Shown one piece after another: positions 16,264 through 24,311 of a stretch of 64,000 bases of DNA; the first letter of the stretch is position 1, and the number at the start of each line of letters is the position of its first letter. The DNA comes from Sphingomonas_O antarctica. Its GTDB lineage: Bacteria; Pseudomonadota; Alphaproteobacteria; Sphingomonadales; Sphingomonadaceae. The translations under genes were made by a program, and so were the position numbers. The stretch covers positions 248,001 to 312,000 of the forward strand of contig NZ_CBCRXM010000002.1 in NCBI RefSeq assembly GCF_965137005.1, read 5' to 3'. Below the pieces are notes generated by a model. That model ran no database searches and was not told the DNA's origin. It saw only the letters and a list, made by a program, of their open reading frames with translations.

Positions 16264-16789
16264 CGAACACGCCGCAAGCGATCCGCGCGCCGCTATTGCC
16301 GCTGGGGTCGGATTTATAGTCGTCGGCCCCTGCGTGAATCACGATGGCCGCGCCATCCTGGTCCATCAGCGCGGTAAAATCGCCCGGGACATCCGCCGAC
16401 ATCGATCCCTTGCCGTCCTTGCCGACGATCAGATTCTTGAAATCGCCGGCATGCTTGCCCTGCGGATTGTTCATGCCGTGCATCCGCCCGGAGGGGTTCC
16501 AGTGACCGCCCGCGGTCTCGAACCCCGGCGCGTCGCAGCGCCCGACGGTGTGGATGTGGATGCCATGCGGCCCCGGCGGCAAGTCGCGCACATCGACCAG
16601 CAGCCGCATGATCCCGCCAGCCACCGCGATGGTCGCGGTGCCCTTGTCGGCGCCGGTGGCGTCCTGCATCTTCGCCGCGATCTGTTGTTCGGGTTTGAGG
16701 CTGCCGTCGGGAGAGGGCAGCGGATCGGCGGCCAGCGTACGCGCTGCGACGATCAGGCAGCCACCGGCGATCAGGAATCCGTAGCGCAT
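16247..16789 (-). CDS. sodC: Superoxide dismutase [Cu-Zn], periplasmic
   Basis: Removes superoxide in the periplasm. The 180-residue protein has a signal peptide (MRYGFLIAGGCLIVAARTLA), then Cu/Zn SOD motifs: GIHIHTVGRCD with two copper-binding His, AGGHWNPSGRMHG with the bridging His, HAGDF, and the C-terminal VIHAGADDYKSDPSGNSGARIACG with the last copper His, active-site Arg and disulphide Cys. The ATG at 16789 is chosen because GGAGAGTGTTG precedes it; an upstream GTG at 16795 is less likely. Confidence 0.95.
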   Translation of the reverse strand: MRYGFLIAGGCLIVAARTLAADPLPSPDGSLKPEQQIAAKMQDATGADKGTATIAVAGGIMRLLVDVRDLPPGPHGIHIHTVGRCDAPGFETAGGHWNPSGRMHGMNNPQGKHAGDFKNLIVGKDGKGSMSADVPGDFTALMDQDGAAIVIHAGADDYKSDPSGNSGARIACGVFAPPAK

Positions 16790-16894
16790 CAACACTCTCC
16801 AGCATCCTCTTATAATCGCGATCCTATGGTGAACCGCTCAAACGTCAACTTGTTGCGAGTGGCGCTGTGAACCGAGCATTGCTATCGCGCCGCC

Positions 16895-17341
16895 ATGCCC
16901 GGAAAAACATTCGATCAGTGGAACGTGGGGGACCGCATCGTCCACGACCTTCACCGGACCGTGACCGATACGGACAACGTGCTGATCACCACGCTGACGC
17001 ACAATCCGCAGCCGTTGCATCTCGACGCCGACTATGCCGCCGGGACCGAATTCGGTCAGGTCGTCGTCAACGGCATCTTCACGTTCGGATTGATGGTCGG
17101 GGTCAGCGTCGGCGACACCACGCTGGGAACGCTCGTCGCCAATCTGGGCTATGACAAGGTCGTGATGCCCAAGCCGGTGTTTATCGGCGATACCCTGCGC
17201 GGCGAGACCGAAGTCGTCGAATTGCGAGAGAGCAAGTCGCGGCCCGACGCCGGGATCGTCACCTTCAAGCACCGCATGCTCAACCAGCGCGACGAGGAAG
17301 TTTGCTCGTGCCTGCGCACCGCGTTGCTGCGCCGGGCATGA
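16895..17341 (+). CDS. MaoC family (R)-specific enoyl-CoA hydratase
   Basis: Hot-dog fold dehydratase of 148 residues. The family motif is seen in TLTHNPQPLHLDADYAAGT (catalytic Asn/His type residues) followed by VVNGIFTFGLMVGVSVGDTT. MaoC enzymes hydrate enoyl-CoAs; those paired with CitE-like lyases include mesaconyl-CoA hydratases. The stop overlaps the start of the CoA-ester lyase (ATGA), and that gene overlaps leuB, so the three are one translational unit. The exact substrate cannot be told from sequence alone. Confidence 0.9.
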   Translation: MPGKTFDQWNVGDRIVHDLHRTVTDTDNVLITTLTHNPQPLHLDADYAAGTEFGQVVVNGIFTFGLMVGVSVGDTTLGTLVANLGYDKVVMPKPVFIGDTLRGETEVVELRESKSRPDAGIVTFKHRMLNQRDEEVCSCLRTALLRRA

Positions 17342-18165
17342 CGTTGCGTTCACTGCTGTTCGTGCCGGGCGACCGGCCGGACCGCTTCGCCAAGGCGGCG
17401 GCGAGCGGTGCCGATGCGCTGATCCTCGATCTGGAAGACGCCGTCGCGCCCGACCGCAAGGCGGAGGCGCGCAAGGCGATCGCCGATGCGCTGCCCGGTG
17501 CGACGGTGCCGATGTTCGTTCGCGTCAACCCGCTCGACAGCAGCTTTCACGCCGACGACATTGCAGCGATTGCCGGGCTGCCGATCGCGGGCGTGTTGCT
17601 GCCCAAGGCCGAAGGCGCGGCTGACGTGCGGCGGCTGGCGGCGGAACTGCCCGGCGTGCCGATCCTGCCCATCGCAACCGAAACGCCCAAGGCGATCTTT
17701 GCTCTCGGCAGTTACGGTGAGGTCGCCGAGCATTTGATCGGGCTGACCTGGGGCGCCGAGGACTTGCCCGCCGCGATCGGTGCGACGACCAGCCGCGACG
17801 AAAACGGCGATTATCACGCGCCGTACCAACTCGCGCGCTCGCTGACGCTGTTCGCCGCACATGCTGCGGGCGTCCCGGCGATCGAGACCGTCTCGCCCGA
17901 CTTTCGCGATCTCCAGCGCCTCGAAATCTACGCGCGCGCGGGCTTCCGCGACGGCTTCTCGGGAATGATGGCGATCCACCCGGCGCAAGTGCCGGTGATC
18001 AACGCATCCTTCTCGCCCTCGCCCGAACAGATCGAGGCGGCGCGACGCGTCGTGGACGCCTTCGCTGCCGATCCGGCAGCGGGCGCGCTGCAGATCGATG
18101 GCAAGATGATCGACGCGCCGCATCTGAAGGCGGCGCAGCGCCTGCTTGCGGGGATTTCAGAATGA
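17338..18165 (+). CDS. HpcH/HpaI aldolase / CitE-like CoA-ester lyase
   Basis: TIM-barrel lyase of 275 residues starting MTLRSLLFVPGDRPDRF, with the metal-binding DLEDAVAPDRK block, FVRVNPLDS, the Glu of PILPIATETPKAIF and the conserved GLTWGAEDL. This set is typical of CitE/CLYBL-type enzymes that cleave or form malyl-, methylmalyl- or citramalyl-CoA. The ATG at 17338, inside the stop of the MaoC gene, begins the conserved region; a GTG at 17302 is open but not needed. Working with the MaoC hydratase upstream, it could handle mesaconyl/methylmalyl-CoA-type compounds. Confidence 0.9.
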   Translation: MTLRSLLFVPGDRPDRFAKAAASGADALILDLEDAVAPDRKAEARKAIADALPGATVPMFVRVNPLDSSFHADDIAAIAGLPIAGVLLPKAEGAADVRRLAAELPGVPILPIATETPKAIFALGSYGEVAEHLIGLTWGAEDLPAAIGATTSRDENGDYHAPYQLARSLTLFAAHAAGVPAIETVSPDFRDLQRLEIYARAGFRDGFSGMMAIHPAQVPVINASFSPSPEQIEAARRVVDAFAADPAAGALQIDGKMIDAPHLKAAQRLLAGISE

Positions 18166-19208
18166 CCAGGATTGCACTTCTCGCCGGGGACGGCATCGGC
18201 CCCGAAGTGACCGAACAGGCGCGGCGTGTCCTGACCGTCGTCCGCCCCGATCTCGAATTCGTCGAAGCGTTGGTTGGCGGCGCGGCCTATCGTGTCAGCG
18301 GCCACCCGTTGCCGCCCGAAACCCTCGACATCGCCCGCAACAGCGCCGCGATCCTGTTCGGCGCGGTCGGCGATTTCTCGCTCGACACATTGCCGCGCGA
18401 ACTGCGCCCCGAGCAGGCAATCCTCGGGCTACGTCGCGAGCTCGACCTGTTCGCCAATCTCCGCCCCGCGATAGTCTGGCCCGCCCTCGCCGATGCGTCG
18501 TCGCTCAAGCCCGAAATCGTCGCGGGGCTCGACATCCTGATCATCCGCGAACTCACCGGCGACATTTATTTCGGCCAGCCCAAGGGCATCGCCATCAATG
18601 CCGCCGGCCTGCGCGAAGGCCATGACACGATGCGCTATGACGAAGCGCAAATCGCCCGCGTCGCGCATGTCGCGTTCCAGGCGGCGGAAAAGCGCAGCAA
18701 GCGCGTCACCTCGGTCGACAAGGCCAACGTGCTCGAAACCATGCAGTTGTGGCGCGATGTCGTCATCGAAGTGTCGCGCGACTATCCCGGCATCGCGCTC
18801 GACCACATGTACGTCGACAACGCCGCGATGCAGCTGGTCAAGAATCCCAAGGCGTTCGACGTGATCCTGACCGGCAACATGTTCGGCGATATTTTATCCG
18901 ATCAGGCGTCGATGCTCACCGGTTCGATCGGCATGCTGCCCTCCGCGTCGCTCAACGCCGACAGCCTCGGCCTCTACGAACCGATTCACGGCTCCGCACC
19001 CGATATCGCCGGACAGGATGCGGCGAACCCGCTCGCGACGATCCTCAGCGCGGCGATGCTCCTGCGCCACTCGCTGGCCGATGAAGCGGGCGCGGTGCGG
19101 ATCGAGAGCGCCGTCGAAGCCGCGCTCGCCAGCGGCGCGCGCACGCGTGATCTCGGCGGCAAAATGGGCTGCACGGCGATGGGTGACGCGGTTCTGGCGG
19201 CACTGTAG
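18162..19208 (+). CDS. leuB: 3-isopropylmalate dehydrogenase
   Basis: NAD-dependent oxidative decarboxylase of leucine synthesis. The 348-residue product shows LLAGDGIGPEV, LRRELDLFANLRP (substrate-binding Arg), RELTGDIYFGQP, SVDKANVLETMQLW, and TGNMFGDILSDQASMLTGSIG, then the NAD-binding loop EPIHGSAPDIAGQDAANP. These are the LeuB signatures, as opposed to isocitrate dehydrogenase. Odd context: leuC and leuD are not here; instead it is coupled to MaoC and CitE-like genes. A role on a related malate analogue is possible but not shown. Confidence 0.92.
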   Translation: MTRIALLAGDGIGPEVTEQARRVLTVVRPDLEFVEALVGGAAYRVSGHPLPPETLDIARNSAAILFGAVGDFSLDTLPRELRPEQAILGLRRELDLFANLRPAIVWPALADASSLKPEIVAGLDILIIRELTGDIYFGQPKGIAINAAGLREGHDTMRYDEAQIARVAHVAFQAAEKRSKRVTSVDKANVLETMQLWRDVVIEVSRDYPGIALDHMYVDNAAMQLVKNPKAFDVILTGNMFGDILSDQASMLTGSIGMLPSASLNADSLGLYEPIHGSAPDIAGQDAANPLATILSAAMLLRHSLADEAGAVRIESAVEAALASGARTRDLGGKMGCTAMGDAVLAAL

Positions 19209-19209
19209 G

Positions 19210-19237
19210 TTGTAAACGCTGAAAGCCGTGTTATAAC
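19210..19237 (+). promoter_or_regulatory. Candidate promoter for the AbrB-Doc pair, giving a leaderless mRNA
   Basis: TTGTAA at 19210-19215 and TATAAC at 19232-19237 are 16 bases apart, close to sigma-70 spacing. The start codon of the antitoxin is only six bases after the -10 hexamer and no ribosome site lies before it, so transcription would begin at or near the ATG. Confidence 0.45.
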
Positions 19238-19243
19238 GCCCGT

Positions 19244-19471
19244 ATGAACGCGATCATCAAACTCTCCAAGATCGGCAATTCTGCGGGCGTCCTGCTGACG
19301 CGCGACGTGGTTGCGCATCTCGGCGCGGAGCTTGGCGATCAGCTGTCGCTGTCGATCACCCCAGAGGGGATCGAGATCAAGCCGTTCCGCGCCGATTTCG
19401 AAGCACAAATGGCGGCGGCGCGCGATGTGATGGATCGCCGCAAGCGCGCTCTCCGCGAACTCGCCAAGTAA
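19244..19471 (+). CDS. AbrB/MazE-family antitoxin
   Basis: The 75-residue protein has an N-terminal swapped-hairpin DNA-binding domain (KLSKIGNSAGVLLTRDVVAHLG, then GDQLSLSITPEGIEIKPF) of the AbrB/MazE type, and a basic helical C-terminus (MDRRKRALRELAK) that would bind the toxin. Antitoxins of this kind repress their own operon. It ends six bases before the doc gene. Confidence 0.9.
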   Translation: MNAIIKLSKIGNSAGVLLTRDVVAHLGAELGDQLSLSITPEGIEIKPFRADFEAQMAAARDVMDRRKRALRELAK

Positions 19472-19477
19472 GTCGCC

Positions 19478-19873
19478 ATGACCGACTGGATCTGGATCGC
19501 GACGGAAGTCGCGGCGGCGGCGCATCTTGAGCAATTAGCCGAACATGGCGGGGGCGAGGGTGTGCGTGATGCGCGCCTCCTCGACAGTGCGATGGCGCGC
19601 CCGCAAAATCTCGCGGCCTATGGTGAGTCCGATGCCGCTGCGTTGGCGGCGAGCTACGCCTATGGAATCGCGCGCAATCACCCGTTCGTCGACGGCAATA
19701 AGCGCACGGCGGCGGTCGTCAGCGAGACCTTTTTGGTAATGAACGGCTACGAGCTTCACGCAACCGACGCCGAATTGGTCGTCGCATTCCTTGCCCTCGC
19801 GGCGGGCGAATTCGCTGAAGAAGAGCTCGCCGACTGGTTCCGGACGCGCCTGGCCGATCAGACGCCGGGATAA
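19478..19873 (+). CDS. Doc-family toxin (Fic fold)
   Basis: The 131-residue protein carries the Doc form of the Fic motif, HPFVDGNKRTAAV, near residue 68, plus VRDARLLDSAMARPQNLA and the C-terminal EFAEEELADWFR. Phage P1 Doc phosphorylates elongation factor EF-Tu and halts translation; the same chemistry is expected from the K-R version of the motif. The partner here is AbrB/MazE-like and not Phd-like. The last 16 bases overlap the end of the convergent flavodoxin-like gene. Confidence 0.92.
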   Translation: MTDWIWIATEVAAAAHLEQLAEHGGGEGVRDARLLDSAMARPQNLAAYGESDAAALAASYAYGIARNHPFVDGNKRTAAVVSETFLVMNGYELHATDAELVVAFLALAAGEFAEEELADWFRTRLADQTPG

Positions 19874-20469
19874 GTCTCCGCCTTCAACAATTTTGCCAGA
19901 TGCGCGGCGTTGGACGCGGTCTGTGCTGCGGTTTCCTTGACCTTGTCGGGCACCGCTTTCAGTTGATTGAAGTCGGTCTTGCCCATCGCCTCGCCGACCC
20001 AGTAACACGTCGCCGACGCCGGGATCGTCCAGCCGGTATCGCAAAGTGATTGATAGACCTGCGCCGATACGCAATGCGCGCCGTCCTCGTTGCCGACCAC
20101 CGCGAGCAATGCGATCTTGCCGAAGCTCGGCATGCGGCCCTTGTCGTCGGTTTCGCTGAGGAACGCGTCCATCCGCTCGCATACGCGCTTGGCGATGCTC
20201 GACGGCTGACCCATCCAGATCGGGGTGCCGAAGATCAAAATGTCGGCGGCAAGGATTTTCTTGCGGATGTCCGGCCACGCATCGCCATCGCCTTCATCCG
20301 AACTCACGCCCGGCTTCACATCATGATCGGCAATGCGGATCGTCTCGCCGACCTCGACCCCGCGCGACTTCAATTCGCCCGCGACAAGGTCGATCATCGC
20401 GTCGGTCGAACTGGGTTTGCCGCCGCTCTTCTTGAGCGAACAGTTTATCGCGATGGCCGTGAGCGTCAT
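19858..20469 (-). CDS. NADPH-dependent FMN reductase / flavodoxin-fold protein
   Basis: The 203-residue protein has the flavodoxin-like fold of the NADPH-dependent FMN reductase family: start TLTAIAINCSLKKSGGKPSST (phosphate-binding loop for FMN), then ILAADILIFGTPIWMGQPSS, the typical G-T-P-I-W-x-G-x-x-S block contacting FMN, and FGKIALLAVVGNEDGAH. The physiological acceptor is unknown. It is separated from pntB by 54 bases on the same strand and might be in the same transcript. Confidence 0.88.
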   Translation of the reverse strand: MTLTAIAINCSLKKSGGKPSSTDAMIDLVAGELKSRGVEVGETIRIADHDVKPGVSSDEGDGDAWPDIRKKILAADILIFGTPIWMGQPSSIAKRVCERMDAFLSETDDKGRMPSFGKIALLAVVGNEDGAHCVSAQVYQSLCDTGWTIPASATCYWVGEAMGKTDFNQLKAVPDKVKETAAQTASNAAHLAKLLKAETYPGV

Positions 20470-20523
20470 GCCGGTCCTTTCGGTTCCCGGCTTAGACGCA
20501 CCGCAGGGGCCAGACGTTCCCGC

Positions 20524-21963
20524 CTAGTGCGCCAGTCCCTTGTTGATTTCCTCGACCATCTTCTTTGCGTCGGCCAGCAACATCATGGTGTTGTCGGCAT
20601 AGAACACGTCGTTGTCGACGCCCGCATAGCCCACGCCGCCCATCGACCGCTTGATGAAGAACACCGTCTTCGCCTTGCCCACATCGAACACCGGCATGCC
20701 ATAGATCGGCGAGGATTTGTCGGTCTTGGCCGCCGGATTCACCACGTCGTTGGCGCCGATGATGAAGGCGACATCGGTCTGGGGGAATTCGGCGTTGATG
20801 TCCTCCAGCTCGAACACCTCGTCATACGGCACGTTGGCCTCGGCGAGCAGCACGTTCATGTGCCCGGGCATACGCCCTGCGACCGGGTGAATGGCGTATT
20901 TGACGCTGACGCCATTGGCTTTGAGCAGGTCGCCCATCTCGCGCAGCGCGTGCTGCGCCTGCGCCACCGCCATGCCGTAACCGGGGACGATGATGACGCT
21001 TTCGGCCTGCTGCATCATGTACGCCGCGTCTTCGGCCGAGCCGCGCTTCCACGGGCGCTGTTCCTTGGCCTCGCCCCCGCCAGCCGCCGCGTCGCCGCCG
21101 AACCCGCCGGCGATGACGCTGATGAAGCTGCGGTTCATCGCGCGGCACATGATATAGCTGAGGATCGCACCCGAACTGCCCACCAGCGCGCCGGTGATGA
21201 CCATCGCGGTGTTGTGCAGCGTGAAGCCCATCGCCGCCGCTGCCCAGCCCGAATAGCTGTTGAGCATCGACACCACGACCGGCATGTCCGCACCGCCGAT
21301 CGGGATGATCAGCAGGAAGCCGATGGCGAAACTGAGCACCAGGATCGCGATGAACAGCGCCGGCGTCGACCAGTGGAACAGCCCGACCAGCACGATGATC
21401 GCCGCCAGCGTCGCCAGATTGATGACGTGGCGCGCGGGCAACATGATCGGCTTGCCGCCCATATTGCCGTTGAGTTTGAGGAACGCGATCACCGATCCGC
21501 TGAAGGTGATCGCACCGATGGCGACGCCCAGCCCCATCTCGATCCGGCTGTTCAGCGCGATATCGGTGCCCGATGCGTCGAGAATGCCGAACGCGCCGGG
21601 ATTGAGGTAGGCGGCGACTCCGACCAGCACTGCGGCGAGTCCGACCAGCGAGTGAAACGCCGCCACCAGCTGCGGCATGTCGGTCATCGCGATGCGGCGG
21701 GCCGTCACGATGCCGATCGCCGCGCCGATGCCAATCGCGATCAATATCTCGACGACCGTGACGCTATCGACGGACAGGTCGGCCAAGCGCGGCACATGCG
21801 TCACCAGCGTCGTCACGACGGCAATCGTCATGCCGATCATGCCAAAGCGATTGCCCCGCTGGCTGGTCGCCGGGCTCGACAGCCCGCGCAGCGCCAGGAT
21901 GAAACAGATGCCCGAGACGAGATAGGCGAGCAGCGCCCAGGCGGGAACGACGGCGTGTTCCAA
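20524..21963 (-). CDS. pntB: NAD(P) transhydrogenase subunit beta
   Basis: Proton-pumping transhydrogenase subunit that carries membrane domain II and the NADP-binding domain III. The 479-residue product has about nine membrane segments, then the domain III motifs VIIVPGYGMAVAQAQHA, HPVAGRMPGHMNVLLAEA, GANDVVNPAA and KRSMGGVGYAGVDNDVF. The start is taken as TTG 21963 because the stop of the alpha-2 gene is one base away and GGAGGGCAAG lies in position before it; the open frame runs on upstream, but conserved sequence starts at EHAVVPAWALLAYL. Confidence 0.95.
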   Translation of the reverse strand: MEHAVVPAWALLAYLVSGICFILALRGLSSPATSQRGNRFGMIGMTIAVVTTLVTHVPRLADLSVDSVTVVEILIAIGIGAAIGIVTARRIAMTDMPQLVAAFHSLVGLAAVLVGVAAYLNPGAFGILDASGTDIALNSRIEMGLGVAIGAITFSGSVIAFLKLNGNMGGKPIMLPARHVINLATLAAIIVLVGLFHWSTPALFIAILVLSFAIGFLLIIPIGGADMPVVVSMLNSYSGWAAAAMGFTLHNTAMVITGALVGSSGAILSYIMCRAMNRSFISVIAGGFGGDAAAGGGEAKEQRPWKRGSAEDAAYMMQQAESVIIVPGYGMAVAQAQHALREMGDLLKANGVSVKYAIHPVAGRMPGHMNVLLAEANVPYDEVFELEDINAEFPQTDVAFIIGANDVVNPAAKTDKSSPIYGMPVFDVGKAKTVFFIKRSMGGVGYAGVDNDVFYADNTMMLLADAKKMVEEINKGLAH

Positions 21964-21964
21964 C

Positions 21965-22276
21965 TTACTTGCCCTCCGCGGCGGTAACGGGTGCGGGCTT
22001 ATCCTTCTTCTTGTACATCGCCAGCATCCGCGCCGTGACCGCGAACCCGCCAAAGATGTTGATGCTCGCCAGCACCACGCCGAGCAGCCCGAGCCATTTC
22101 GAACTCGCGCTACCCGCCGCCGCGCTGGCGACCAGCGCCCCGACGATGATCACGCTCGAAATCGCATTGGTCACCGCCATTAACGGCGTGTGCAGCGCGG
22201 GCGTCACCGACCAGACGACGTAATAGCCGACGAAACACGCCAGCACGAAGATCGACAGGATAGAGATGAAATCCAC
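21965..22276 (-). CDS. NAD(P) transhydrogenase subunit alpha-2 (membrane part of alpha)
   Basis: The 103-residue protein has three to four membrane segments: DFISILSIFVLACFVGYYVVWSV, TPLMAVTNAISSVIIVGALV and GLLGVVLASINIFGGFAVTARML. This is the separate C-terminal part of PntA found in alphaproteobacteria, which normally form pntAA-pntAB-pntB. The GTG at 22276 is chosen: GGGGGC lies before it and it begins the conserved region; a GTG at 22303 is also in frame. The alpha-1 (NAD-binding) gene would be expected upstream but the pilus operon starts there instead. Confidence 0.9.
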   Translation of the reverse strand: MDFISILSIFVLACFVGYYVVWSVTPALHTPLMAVTNAISSVIIVGALVASAAAGSASSKWLGLLGVVLASINIFGGFAVTARMLAMYKKKDKPAPVTAAEGK

Positions 22277-22473
22277 TGCGCCGCCCCCAACAAATCGGTT
22301 CACAGCGACCTAGCCGCGCCATCGCCGCCTGTCGACCGTTCTGGCAGTGTCCCCTCACGGCACAGTCTGCGGTTAACACGGACTTTAGGTTAGTTTGCGC
22401 ACGGGCGCGGCTGTGTTAGCCAAGCCTCGGGAAAATCGCCGGTTTCTGCGATTCTCCCACGGGGTTGCGGTCG

Positions 22474-23094
22474 ATGCGAATGGGTTCGCGATGGATGATG
22501 GCGGCGGTGGCTTTGGCCACAGCGGCACCGTGCCTCGCGCAGACGGCTTATTATGGCGGATCGCCCGACCGGCTCAGCCTGACCGTCGATGTCCGCGCCT
22601 CGGTCGCCGCGCGCTGCGGGTTCGCACCCGCCAGCGCGCCGGGGGCGAGCTATGTCGAACCCGATTTCGAAACCCAGGGATTCGACCGCGTCGCCGCGTT
22701 CAAGCTCGATTGCACCAGCGCGTCGCGCGTCGGTGTGGTGTCCAGCAATGGCGGGCTGGCAACGGGTGCCGCCGCCGGGCCGGGCTATGCCGCGCTCGCG
22801 CCTTATGACGTGCAGCTTACGCTCAACGGCAATGCGCTGAGCGCGACGGCGACGTGCGGTGCAAAGGATCTGATCGCGTCGAGCAATGCCTGCGCGCCGA
22901 CCTATCTGCCGGCGGTCGGCCCCAATTTCACCGGACCCGCGTCGGCCAGCAAGGGGTTGCGCCTGCCGGGTCCGGCAACGATCGGCAGCGATTCGACCAT
23001 CCGGCTGAAGGCGGGCGCCTATGCCGGCGCATCGATCCTCACCGCGGGGACCTATGTCGATACTTTAACGGTGACCATCAGCCCGGCGACATGA
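22474..23094 (+). CDS. Spore coat protein U domain pilin-like subunit (first of the operon)
   Basis: Secreted 206-residue protein with a signal peptide ending near CLAQ and a spore coat U (SCPU) domain: RCGFAPAS early, FKLDCTSASRV in the middle and the closing strand LTAGTYVDTLTVTISPA. The two-Cys pattern and the final Y-x-D-T-L-x-V-x-I-x-P strand are typical of subunits assembled by donor-strand exchange. It has a second Cys pair (TCGAKDLIASSNACAP). First gene of a seven-gene operon; the next gene begins 48 bases later. A TTG at 22465 is also in frame. Confidence 0.85.
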   Translation: MRMGSRWMMAAVALATAAPCLAQTAYYGGSPDRLSLTVDVRASVAARCGFAPASAPGASYVEPDFETQGFDRVAAFKLDCTSASRVGVVSSNGGLATGAAAGPGYAALAPYDVQLTLNGNALSATATCGAKDLIASSNACAPTYLPAVGPNFTGPASASKGLRLPGPATIGSDSTIRLKAGAYAGASILTAGTYVDTLTVTISPAT

Positions 23095-23142
23095 CGCCAC
23101 CGGGCCAGTTTTGTGTGTGAGTTTAAAACGGAGGGAGTGATT

Positions 23143-23724
23143 ATGAAGAAGTTTTTGATGATCGGGGCGGCTGCCGCCTCGGCGATGGCGATGCCCGCCA
23201 CCGCGCAAACGGTAACGGGGACGATCAACATCACCGGCACGGTGACCGCCAAGTGCACCATCGTCGGCGGCGCGACCGCCACGACCTACGTCGCCACGCG
23301 CGATCTCGGCGAACTGGATCAGGCGGACGGTACCCTCGAAGCCAGCGCGACGCTCGCCACGCGCTTCGGTGTGGCCGGCACGACCGCGCCGGCCTTCCGC
23401 GTCGTCTGCAACTCGGCAGCGCCGCAGATTACCGTGGATGCCAATCCGCTCGTTAACGGCGCGGCCACGCCGACCGGTTACAACAACACGGTGAATTACA
23501 TCGCCCACGTCGCGGTCAATCGGGCGGACTCCACAACGGGGACCTTCGACAATGCGACGACCGGTGCGGCCACCGGCCCGGCTGCCGTTGGCGGCCCGAT
23601 TTCGGGTGCGGCGGGCAATAACGTGACGGTGACCGCCGACACGTTCTCGACGCCGACGGCCGCCGCGCCGCTCGTCGCGGGTGCCTATACCGGCAACATC
23701 GTCGTCACGATCTCGCCGGTCTGA
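23143..23724 (+). CDS. Spore coat protein U domain pilin, probable major subunit
   Basis: 193 residues: signal peptide MKKFLMIGAAAASAMAMPATA, then a long first strand (TVTGTINITGTVTAKCTI), FRVVCNSAAPQITVDA, and the closing strand VAGAYTGNIVVTISPV. The Cys pair, the Thr/Ala-rich composition and the strongest ribosome site of the operon (GGAGGGAGTGATT before ATG) suggest that this is the most abundant pilin, like CsuA/B of Acinetobacter. That assignment is inference. Confidence 0.87.
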   Translation: MKKFLMIGAAAASAMAMPATAQTVTGTINITGTVTAKCTIVGGATATTYVATRDLGELDQADGTLEASATLATRFGVAGTTAPAFRVVCNSAAPQITVDANPLVNGAATPTGYNNTVNYIAHVAVNRADSTTGTFDNATTGAATGPAAVGGPISGAAGNNVTVTADTFSTPTAAAPLVAGAYTGNIVVTISPV

Positions 23725-23738
23725 TCGACGCGCTGACC

Positions 23739-24311
23739 ATGCGTTTCGCTCTCCTCCTCTTCGTCGCGGCCGCGTCGCCTGCCTTCGGGCAGGTCGGCAC
23801 GGTCGCGATCGAGGGCGTGGTGGTGCAACGCTGTGCCTTCGATACCGCCGCCCCGCGGCTGGCCCCGCAGGCACCGAACAATGTCCGCGCGCTGGCGGGT
23901 AATAATCTCGAAATCGACACGCTCGTCGATCCGGCGACCTTGGCGGTGCGCGCCGCCAATGCCGATCTGTCGTTCGCGGCAATGTGCAACGTGCCGCACA
24001 TCATCCGGATCGAGGCGCAGAATAACGGCCTGTTCCGTTCGGCGGGATCGACCGCCGCGCCATCGGGCTTCGCCAATGCCGTGCCGTACCGCGCGCGCTT
24101 CACCTGGGGGGACCAGACGCGCACGCTGTTCGCGGACGCCAATACGCGGCGGCCGCGTGAAGAAATCATCGACCGGCCGCTGCCGACGGGCGGGACGTTG
24201 CTGATGCAATTGGATATTCAGCCCGGGGCGTCGAACCTCACCGCCAACGCACCACTGGTGTCGGGCAATTATGCCGAGACGTTCCGCGTGACGATCGAAC
24301 CGCGCCAATGA
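23739..24311 (+). CDS. Spore coat protein U domain subunit (third)
   Basis: 190-residue secreted protein: signal peptide MRFALLLFVAAASPAFG, then TVAIEGVVVQRCAF with the first Cys, LSFAAMCNVPHIIRIEAQNNG with the second, and VSGNYAETFRVTIEPRQ as the last strand. Likely a minor subunit. It begins 14 bases after the preceding stop and its own stop overlaps the next start by ATGA. Confidence 0.86.
   Translation: MRFALLLFVAAASPAFGQVGTVAIEGVVVQRCAFDTAAPRLAPQAPNNVRALAGNNLEIDTLVDPATLAVRAANADLSFAAMCNVPHIIRIEAQNNGLFRSAGSTAAPSGFANAVPYRARFTWGDQTRTLFADANTRRPREEIIDRPLPTGGTLLMQLDIQPGASNLTANAPLVSGNYAETFRVTIEPRQ

Noticed and set aside
22370..22395. Possible CtrA site (TTAA...TTAG) before the pilus operon
   Set aside because: The half-sites are 13 bases apart; a CtrA site needs 7.
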